IMG/VR virus record: IMGVR_UViG_3300018428_002002
Coordinates: 1-21,063 of that record
Length of the DNA stretch: 21,063 nt
Origin: a virus
Direction: 5' to 3' (one strand)
Below are positions 15,383 to 21,063 of this stretch, one piece after another (the first letter of the stretch is position 1; each line of letters begins with the position of its first letter). The notes under the pieces are model-generated. The model was given only the letters and a program-made list of their open reading frames with translations. It was not told the DNA's origin and did no database searches. The position numbers were made by a program, and so were the translations under genes.

Positions 15383-18154
15383 ATGGCAGATAGATCTTTT
15401 GGTGTAAGAGAGATTAATATTGTTGGATCTGCTGGTACTCCTACGATCTCCAGTCCAGATAATATTAATCTGAATGGCAACAGAGTTGCTATTAGCACCG
15501 ACCTTCAGGTTGGAAGGAATGCAACCGTTAGTGGCATCATAACTGCTAATGCTTTTTACGGTGATGGAACTAATCTGACTGGTGTAACAGGTGTTGGCAC
15601 TCAGCGTGGAGATGATGAAGCACTAAACTTTGGAGATTCTGACGATCTTCAAATCTATCATAATGGTGTCAGTAATATTATTACGGGTATTAGTTCCAGG
15701 GGTACTGGAAAGGTAGATACTTTTCTTACAGTTCATGACCTCTATGTTAATGTTCATAGTGGTCAATATGCTTCTGCTAGATTCAAGGCAGGATCTGTTG
15801 GTGTAGAATTATACTCTGGTACTGCTAATAATAATGTTGGGTATCTTAGATTTGCTGCTGCTGGTATTGGTTGTACCGTATATGGTGATCTGAGAGTTAC
15901 CGCAGGAACTGGTGGATCTGGTGGAGCAGCATTCAGACGTAACGTTGCAATCGGAACAGATGTTCTTGAGGCAACTGATGCCCTTCTTGTGAAGGGAGAT
16001 GCAAATATAACTGGTGTTGTCACTGCAAACCAATTTGTTGGTGATGGTTCTCTTCTTACTAATCTCCCTGGTGGTGGAGGGGGAGGTTCTATTGCAGGTA
16101 TCGATACTGTCGGTACTTCGTTCTTTAATACTTTACATGCAACTGGAACCATTGACATTGGAACATCCAATGCTGGTGTTGCTGTAACTCACATGACCAT
16201 TGACTCTGCTGATGTCAGTGGTACTATTCGTAATAGAATTCAGAGTGGTGCTGGTAATACTAATGCTGTTCTGGACATTCAAACCAAAGAATTCTTAGTA
16301 ACAGATCCATATGCTGGTAAGGGATCGCTGATCTCTGCTGATGCATCGGGAACCAAACTATATCAGAACGACTCCGTAAAACTTTCTACCCTTGGAGCAG
16401 GTGCTACTGTCACTGGAACCATGTATGCTACGGCATTCTCTGGTGATGGATCTCAACTGACAGGAGTTCCTATCTCTGGTAATACTGGATCATTTGTTAG
16501 AGTAGACTCTCAAGAATTGGTTGTATCTGGTCTCTCTACATTCCAGGGCAATGTTTACCTTGGCGATGGTGATGTCCTGTATATTGGTGATGGTAATGAT
16601 CTTCAGTTATATCACAACAACGTCAATAGCGTTATAAGAGATGCTGGAACTGGAAGTTTATTCCTCCAATCTAATGACGTTAGATTGATGAGTGTTACTA
16701 ATAGCAACTTTGCTAGGTTCACTGAAGGTGCTGAAGTAGAGCTTTATTATAATGGATCTCAAAAATTCAATACCACTGGATATGGTGTTACTGTCCTTGG
16801 AACATTAGATGCTCAAGGACTTAACATCAGTGGAGTTACTACAACCACTGGTGCTATTCATATTGATTCAGATTCTGCTGATAGAACTGGATCAGCTTTA
16901 AAAATTGGTAATAGTATTAATGGTGATATTAGTATCTATCATACAGGTACAGAAAGTGTTTATTGGGATAATTATGGAAGAACAAGATTTGCTGGTGGCA
17001 AATGGGAGTGGACCAATCTTGCGGATAGTCAACAGGTTGTTGAGTTTGACCAGACTTATGGTGTTAAATTAAATTATTCTGGAACCAGAAGATTCATGAC
17101 CACCAATGATGGTGTTCATGTTTCTGGTATCATGACTGCTACTAGTGTCTCTATTGGTGCTAGTAATGCGGAACCCAATCTCACAATAACATCTGATGGT
17201 ACAGATACCTTTATTAAGGAGTTAAATTCTACTGGCGAACTGACTATCAGTACCAATCAACTCAAGATTGAGAACCCATCGTTTGAGACTCTTGCACGCT
17301 TCAATCAGGACGCAGATGTCAAATTGTATTATGACAATGCAGAGAAGTTTGCAACCACAAGTACTGGTGTAAATGTAAGTGGTATTGTTACTGCAACATC
17401 CTTCTCTGGTGAAGGTGGTGTTACTCGCTGGACCTTAGGTGCTAATGGATCTTCTGACTATACCTTTACTGGTATTGGATTCACAGAGACTAAGAATGAT
17501 CCAGATCTTCATCTTGTTCGTGGTCAGACTTATGAGTTCCTGAATAACTCTGGTGGATCTCATCCATTTGAAATTAGAACCAGTGCTGGTGGACAAGCAT
17601 ATAATCACGGTGTAACTAACAATGGAGCATCTAGTGGAATTATCAAGTTCCAAGTTCCTTATGATGCACCAACAAGTCTTGTCTATATCTGTACTGCTCA
17701 TAGCAGTATGGTTGGTAACATCTATATCGATGATAATACTGTAGGTCCAACCGTTCAAAACTTCACTGGAATTGTAACTGCAACCTCATTCCAAGGTAAC
17801 AGCACAACTGGTGATGGAAGCGACAGGGGATTTACCACCAAGTATTACATCACTGCTGATGGTTCTTCTAACTATAGATTTGCTGGACCAGGTGTTCTCA
17901 ATACCACTAATGACCCAACTCTTTACTTCCATAGAGGATTCACTTATATTTTAGAGAACTCTACTGGAAGTGGTCACCCATTTGAGTTGAGAGTTAGTGC
18001 TGGTGGTGCAGCATACAATCCAGGAGGAAGTTTCCTGACAGGATCCATTAATGGTACTCAGGTACTTACGGTTCCCATGGATGCTCCTAGTTCTATTGTA
18101 TACCAGTGTACTCTTCACAGCGGTATGTTGGGCACAATTAACTTCGTAAGCTGA
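15383..18154 (+). CDS. Fibre-like virion protein, 923 aa, with two C-terminal cupredoxin (blue-copper) domains
   Basis: The N terminus (MADRSFGVREINIVGSAGTP) is a start I associate with cyanophage fibre-like structural proteins. FxGDGxxLT motifs lie at about residues 58, 218 and 352, and DLQIYHNG / LYYDN..KF repeats at about 80, 400 and 630, matching those of the 1914-aa fibre. The last 245 residues are different: two tandem domains of about 105 residues (about 679-783 and 818-923). Domain 1 has GGSHPFEIR (H727) and YICTAHSSMVG (C770, H773, M776); domain 2 has GSGHPFELR (H865) and YQCTLHSGMLG (C909, H912, M915). That is a complete type-1 copper ligand set His-Cys-His-Met with the Cys-x2-His-x2-Met spacing of amicyanin. 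Copper binding on the virion is inferred. No Shine-Dalgarno sequence is seen; a GATAAATA promoter lies upstream. A terminator follows within 40 bp. Confidence 0.88.
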   Translation: MADRSFGVREINIVGSAGTPTISSPDNINLNGNRVAISTDLQVGRNATVSGIITANAFYGDGTNLTGVTGVGTQRGDDEALNFGDSDDLQIYHNGVSNIITGISSRGTGKVDTFLTVHDLYVNVHSGQYASARFKAGSVGVELYSGTANNNVGYLRFAAAGIGCTVYGDLRVTAGTGGSGGAAFRRNVAIGTDVLEATDALLVKGDANITGVVTANQFVGDGSLLTNLPGGGGGGSIAGIDTVGTSFFNTLHATGTIDIGTSNAGVAVTHMTIDSADVSGTIRNRIQSGAGNTNAVLDIQTKEFLVTDPYAGKGSLISADASGTKLYQNDSVKLSTLGAGATVTGTMYATAFSGDGSQLTGVPISGNTGSFVRVDSQELVVSGLSTFQGNVYLGDGDVLYIGDGNDLQLYHNNVNSVIRDAGTGSLFLQSNDVRLMSVTNSNFARFTEGAEVELYYNGSQKFNTTGYGVTVLGTLDAQGLNISGVTTTTGAIHIDSDSADRTGSALKIGNSINGDISIYHTGTESVYWDNYGRTRFAGGKWEWTNLADSQQVVEFDQTYGVKLNYSGTRRFMTTNDGVHVSGIMTATSVSIGASNAEPNLTITSDGTDTFIKELNSTGELTISTNQLKIENPSFETLARFNQDADVKLYYDNAEKFATTSTGVNVSGIVTATSFSGEGGVTRWTLGANGSSDYTFTGIGFTETKNDPDLHLVRGQTYEFLNNSGGSHPFEIRTSAGGQAYNHGVTNNGASSGIIKFQVPYDAPTSLVYICTAHSSMVGNIYIDDNTVGPTVQNFTGIVTATSFQGNSTTGDGSDRGFTTKYYITADGSSNYRFAGPGVLNTTNDPTLYFHRGFTYILENSTGSGHPFELRVSAGGAAYNPGGSFLTGSINGTQVLTVPMDAPSSIVYQCTLHSGMLGTINFVS
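17417..17731 (+). other. Cupredoxin-like domain 1 of the 923-aa fibre
   Basis: Residues about 679-783. Predicted copper ligands are H727, C770, H773 and M776. The distance from the first His to Cys is 43 residues (39 in amicyanin), and the GQTYEFLNNSGGSHPFEI strand-turn-strand resembles the GDTVTWVNND..PHNV region of small blue copper proteins. Confidence 0.75.
17834..18151 (+). other. Cupredoxin-like domain 2 of the 923-aa fibre
   Basis: Residues about 818-923, at the extreme C terminus. Predicted copper ligands are H865, C909, H912 and M915. It aligns with domain 1 throughout (ADGSSNYRF / ANGSSDYTF, GHPFELRVSAGG / SHPFEIRTSAGG), so the pair arose by tandem duplication, yet they are well diverged. 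Confidence 0.75.
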
Positions 18155-18161
18155 TAATTGA

Positions 18162-18188
18162 TTGACGTTAAATATATAAGAATATAAT
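18162..18188 (+). promoter_or_regulatory. Putative promoter(s) for glgP
   Basis: TTGACG (18162-18167) and TATAAT (18183-18188) are separated by 15 bp, a near-consensus sigma-70 promoter with a short spacer. A TAAATA late core (18169-18174) lies within it. The terminator hairpin of the upstream fibre begins just after the -10, so transcripts from here would start in or beside the hairpin. Confidence 0.55.
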
Positions 18189-18190
18189 AT

Positions 18191-18212
18191 AAGGGCAGTA
18201 ATGCCCTTTTTT
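18191..18212 (+). terminator. Rho-independent terminator after the fibre cassette
   Basis: The 7-bp stem AAGGGCA / TGCCCTT (18191-18197 and 18202-18208), with a GTAA loop, is followed by a T tract. It ends transcription of the virion cassette only 3 bp before the glgP ATG. Confidence 0.88.
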
Positions 18213-18215
18213 CGT

Positions 18216-20591
18216 ATGGTAACCAACGACATTTGTGATAGAGTTGAGAGTCATCTTCTCTACACACTGGGCAAGCGTCCAGATAAGGCAACATCACATG
18301 ACGTATACACTGCTCTGTGTTACGCGGTAAGGGATAGACTGGTAGACAATTATTTGGTTGACAAAGATCAACGTAAAGAAGTTGCATATCTGTCCGCAGA
18401 GTTTTTGATCGGACCACAGTTAAGCAATAATCTTCTCAATTTAGATATTCGTAGGGATGCTGAGAGTGCGGTCAGTAAGTATGGGTATACGCTAGAAGAA
18501 ATCATTGATCACTCTGTAGAACCTGGACTTGGTAATGGTGGTCTTGGTAGACTCGCTGCATGTTATATGGAGTCAATGGCAACTCTTAAGGTTCCTGCCA
18601 TTGGATACGGGATTAGATATAAGTATGGTATTTTTAAGCAGACGATTAGAGATAATCAGCAGGTAGAGGTTACTGATAATTGGCTGCATGGTGATTGGCC
18701 ATGGGAACTCTGCTATCCTGATGAATCAGTGATGGTTGGATTTGGTGGTAAGGTAGATAGGTATGGTGATAATGTCAGGTGGGTTCCTGATAAGTACGTT
18801 GTTGCAGTTCCTTACGATGTTCTTCAAGCAGGGTATAAGGTAGACAGTTGTGCTAAGATCCGACTTTGGAGAGCAGACGCTATTGATGTGTTTGACTTCA
18901 AAGCATTCAACCAGGGAGACTATCTGGGATCTGTAGAGAATAGTGTAACTACAGAGACTATCTCTAAGGTTCTCTATCCCAATGATGGCACTGATCAGGG
19001 TAAAGAACTGAGACTAAAGCAGCAGTTCTTCTTTGTCAGTGCTTCTCTTCAAGACATGATCCGAAGCATTCTTGAGCGTGGTCTTGCTATTGAGGACTTC
19101 TATCAGTATTATCAAGTTCAATTAAATGATACTCACCCATCAATTGCAGTTGCAGAATTGATGAGACTTCTTATGGATGAGCATCATCTGAATTGGGAAC
19201 TTGCATGGAGTATTACGAGCAAGTCAATTGCATACACTAATCACACCCTGCTTCCAGAGGCATTGGAGAAGTGGAGTGTAAGTCTATTTGAAAAACTTCT
19301 CCCCAGACACCTTGAGATCATTTATGAAATCAATTCCAGATTCCTCCAGATCGTCAGAATGCACTACCCTGGAGACGACGAGACTCTTCGCAAACTGTCT
19401 ATCATCGATGAGACGGGTGGTAGATATGTCAGAATGGCCAATCTTGCAACAGTCGGATCTCACCATATCAATGGTGTTGCTGCACTTCACTCAGATCTGA
19501 TCACTAAGAATCTGATGCCTGAGTTCTATGATCTTTGGCCTCATAAGTTTACCAATGTGACTAATGGTGTGACTCCTCGTCGCTGGTTGGCAGATTCAAA
19601 TCCAGCACTTGCAGAAGTTCTTGATGAGTATGTTGGTGACGACTGGGCATCTAACATGGATCGTCTGTCTGAACTTGAGAATTATGCTAATGATGATGTG
19701 GTCTTGGAGAAGATTGGTGCAACAAAACTCATCGGCAAATTCAAATTAGCACAATATATTAAGAAGACGCTCGGCATCTCTGTTGACCCGTCAAGCATGT
19801 TCGACGTACAGGTAAAGAGAATCCATGAATACAAACGACAGCATCTCCTTGCTTTATGGATTGTGTCTCGGTATTTGTATATCAAAAATCATAAAGACGA
19901 TTATGTTGTTCCACGTACAGTGATCTTTGGGGGCAAGGCAGCACCTGGATACTATATGGCGAAGGAGATCATTCGCTTCATCTGCAATCTTGCTGAGACC
20001 ATCAACTCCGATCCTGATATGGCAGGGAAGTTGCGTGTTGTATTCCTGCCAAACTATAGTGTGAAGTTGGGTGAGAAGGTCTACCCTGCTGCAGATCTCT
20101 CTGAACAGATCTCCACAGCAGGTAAAGAGGCATCTGGTACTGGCAACATGAAGTTTCAGATGAATGGTGCTTTAACAATTGGCACACTTGACGGTGCAAA
20201 CGTGGAGATCCGTGACCTTGTTGGGGAGGAGAACTTCTTCTTGTTTGGCAATACGGAAGAACAGATTGGGGATCTTTGGAAGAATGGATACAATCCAAAG
20301 GACCACATGAGTGGTGGACTATTTGAAGCAATTGAACTGATTAAGTCTGGTCACTTCTCCAATGGTGAGAAGAATGCCTTCTCTGCCATGATCGACAACC
20401 TACTGGAGAAAGATCCATTCTGTGTCTGTGCAGACTTTGCTGACTATAGTCGTGCTCAAACTGTGGTGGATACTACCTGGGGTAATAGGAAGGAGTGGAA
20501 CCGAAGGTCTCTGATCAATATCTCTAGGTCTGGGTTCTTCTCGTCTGATAGATCCATTCAAGACTACTGCGACAACATCTGGAAGGTCTGA
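18216..20591 (+). CDS. glgP: Glycogen phosphorylase (GT35)
   Basis: A full-length (791 aa) alpha-1,4-glucan phosphorylase, which releases glucose-1-phosphate from glycogen using phosphate and pyridoxal phosphate. Family blocks run end to end: AEFLIGPQLSNNLLNL near the N terminus, GNGGLGRLAACYMES, QLNDTHPSIAVAELMRLL, HHINGVAALHSDLI, NVTNGVTPRRWL, DVQVKRIHEYKRQ, GGKAAPGYYMAK and the PLP site EASGTGNMKFQMNGAL with the Schiff-base lysine K646. E. coli GlgP is 815 aa, so nothing large is missing. The start at 18216 is preferred because the in-frame ATG at 18201 lies within the terminator hairpin; neither has a Shine-Dalgarno sequence. The gene has its own sigma-70-like promoter and lies 199 bp upstream of psbA. 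It looks host-derived. It would supply glucose-1-phosphate to glycolysis and the pentose phosphate pathway during infection. Confidence 0.97.
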   Translation: MVTNDICDRVESHLLYTLGKRPDKATSHDVYTALCYAVRDRLVDNYLVDKDQRKEVAYLSAEFLIGPQLSNNLLNLDIRRDAESAVSKYGYTLEEIIDHSVEPGLGNGGLGRLAACYMESMATLKVPAIGYGIRYKYGIFKQTIRDNQQVEVTDNWLHGDWPWELCYPDESVMVGFGGKVDRYGDNVRWVPDKYVVAVPYDVLQAGYKVDSCAKIRLWRADAIDVFDFKAFNQGDYLGSVENSVTTETISKVLYPNDGTDQGKELRLKQQFFFVSASLQDMIRSILERGLAIEDFYQYYQVQLNDTHPSIAVAELMRLLMDEHHLNWELAWSITSKSIAYTNHTLLPEALEKWSVSLFEKLLPRHLEIIYEINSRFLQIVRMHYPGDDETLRKLSIIDETGGRYVRMANLATVGSHHINGVAALHSDLITKNLMPEFYDLWPHKFTNVTNGVTPRRWLADSNPALAEVLDEYVGDDWASNMDRLSELENYANDDVVLEKIGATKLIGKFKLAQYIKKTLGISVDPSSMFDVQVKRIHEYKRQHLLALWIVSRYLYIKNHKDDYVVPRTVIFGGKAAPGYYMAKEIIRFICNLAETINSDPDMAGKLRVVFLPNYSVKLGEKVYPAADLSEQISTAGKEASGTGNMKFQMNGALTIGTLDGANVEIRDLVGEENFFLFGNTEEQIGDLWKNGYNPKDHMSGGLFEAIELIKSGHFSNGEKNAFSAMIDNLLEKDPFCVCADFADYSRAQTVVDTTWGNRKEWNRRSLINISRSGFFSSDRSIQDYCDNIWKV

Positions 20592-20595
20592 GGGG

Positions 20596-20630
20596 TTGAC
20601 AGGTTCCCAAAACCCGTGGTACTATAAATA
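20596..20630 (+). promoter_or_regulatory. Putative psbA promoter region (TTGACA ... TATAAATA)
   Basis: A perfect -35 box TTGACA (20596-20601) is followed after 18 bp by TACTAT (20620-20625), which overlaps a perfect T4-type late element TATAAATA (20623-20630). Both early (host sigma-70) and late use of one site is therefore plausible. It lies about 160 bp before psbA, giving a much longer leader than other genes here. Confidence 0.65.
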
Positions 20631-20640
20631 CATCAACACG

Positions 20641-20790
20641 TTAAGGAATGTAAAGTTCCTTAAACGGTTGTAACACCCCAAACCGAGACCTATAGGGTGT
20701 CTAAAGCACGTCTCTCATACCTCTGCTTAGGGTGCAGAGGAATAGTAACTCCACCATTTCCCTGATGGTCTTACTAACTGTTTAATTAAA
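20641..20790 (+). other. Structured psbA leader with several hairpins
   Basis: No gene is seen in this leader. Inverted repeats found by eye: TTAAGGAA / TTCCTTAA (20641-20648 with 20656-20663, 7-nt loop); ACACCC / GGGTGT (20673-20678 with 20695-20700), which is exclusive with GAGAC / GTCTC (20685-20689 with 20710-20714); CCTCTGC / GCAGAGG (20720-20726 with 20734-20740, loop TTAGGGT); and ACCAT / ATGGT (20753-20757 with 20765-20769, loop TTCCCTG). The last two loops share a 4-base complement (AGGG with CCCT). A TTTAATTAAA palindrome touches the ATG and there is no Shine-Dalgarno sequence. Post-transcriptional control of psbA is inferred. Confidence 0.5.
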
Positions 20791-21063
20791 ATGGCTCAAT
20801 CTACTCTCGTCCAACAACAAGGACAATCTACCTGGGAATCATTCTGTGACTGGGTAACTTCCACCAATAACCGCCTCTATGTCGGTTGGTTCGGCGTCTT
20901 GATGATCCCAACTCTGTTGGCAGCAACTATCTGCTTCATCGTCGCCTTCATCGCTGCTCCCCCTGTGGACATCGATGGCATCCGTGAACCCGTCGCTGGT
21001 TCACTCATGTACGGTAACAACATCATCTCTGGTGCAGTTGTTCCATCTTCCAACGCAATTGGT
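20791..21063 (+). CDS. psbA: Photosystem II D1 protein, 5' part (gene continues beyond window)
   Basis: The first 91 codons of D1, the reaction-centre subunit that binds the PSII cofactors and is rapidly damaged and replaced in light. The D1 N-terminal blocks are unmistakable: [20 protein letters not shown], the first transmembrane helix [17 protein letters not shown], then [19 protein letters not shown] and [14 protein letters not shown]. Phage psbA genes are expressed during infection to keep photosynthesis, and so energy supply, going. The first dozen residues ([12 protein letters not shown]) differ from typical host D1 starts, as the D1 N terminus often does. The gene is preceded by a 160-bp structured leader and a combined early/late promoter. 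No intron or homing endonuclease is seen in the visible part. Confidence 0.98.
   Translation, partial: MAQSTLVQQQGQSTWESFCDWVTSTNNRLYVGWFGVLMIPTLLAATICFIVAFIAAPPVDIDGIREPVAGSLMYGNNIISGAVVPSSNAIG

Noticed and set aside
18201-18215. ATG at 18201 as the glgP start
   Set aside because: It lies in the stem of a terminator and adds only Met-Pro-Phe-Phe-Arg, with no family support.
20641-20663. Hairpin TTAAGGAA/TTCCTTAA as the glgP terminator
   Set aside because: It is AT-rich and has no T tract after it; it lies downstream of the psbA promoter, so a leader structure is the better reading.
20660-20745. A tRNA gene in the psbA leader
   Set aside because: A 7-bp stem with a 7-nt loop caught the eye, but there is no acceptor stem, T-arm GGTTC motif or cloverleaf spacing.
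1-21063. CRISPR arrays, insertion sequences, attachment sites or homing endonucleases
   Set aside because: No regularly spaced identical repeats, transposase or endonuclease motifs, or terminal inverted repeats were seen; the repeats present are coding fibre modules.

Overview
The window is a piece of a T4-like marine cyanophage (a myovirus infecting Synechococcus or Prochlorococcus). The case rests on phage-type gene packing (TGATG and ATGA overlaps, leaders of 20-60 bp, strong hairpin-T terminators), recurring T4-late-like TAAATA promoter cores, host-derived photosynthesis and phosphate genes (pstS, two hli, psbA), and large collagen-free fibre proteins built from FxGDGSxLTG and DLQIYHDG repeats, which are typical of marine T4-like phages. 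Family assignments come from motifs and remembered homologues; no search was run.

Layout. (1) 1-2766, plus strand, accessory metabolism: the 3' part of pstS, a terminator, hli, a small membrane protein, a second hli of only 35 codons, a Prx5-type peroxiredoxin, two small hypothetical genes and a staphylococcal-nuclease-like gene. (2) 2827-4810, plus strand: three consecutive genes for exported proteins with signal peptides. The third has no recognisable start codon. (3) 4581-6234, minus strand: three tightly coupled genes for membrane or virion-type proteins, the last of which runs about 230 bp into the 3' end of the plus-strand cluster (convergent overlap). (4) 6329-18154, plus strand, an adsorption/virion-surface cassette: a 1914-aa fibre, a GT11 (alpha-1,2-fucosyltransferase-like) glycosyltransferase, a subtilisin-family (S8) protease with all catalytic residues, and a 923-aa fibre ending in two tandem blue-copper (cupredoxin) domains. 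(5) 18216-21063, plus strand: a full-length glycogen phosphorylase gene, then a 199-bp structured leader and the first 91 codons of psbA (photosystem II D1).

How it may work together (inference): psbA and the Hli proteins keep the host's photosystem II running and protected, the peroxiredoxin removes peroxide, PstS aids phosphate uptake, and glycogen phosphorylase mobilises stored glucose during infection. The fibre-GT11-protease-fibre cassette probably builds and modifies host-recognition structures.

The most notable items are the copper-protein domains with complete H-C-H-M ligand sets fused to a phage fibre, the glycogen phosphorylase next to psbA, the GT11 and protease genes locked between two fibres, the startless signal-peptide gene, and the hairpin-rich psbA leader.
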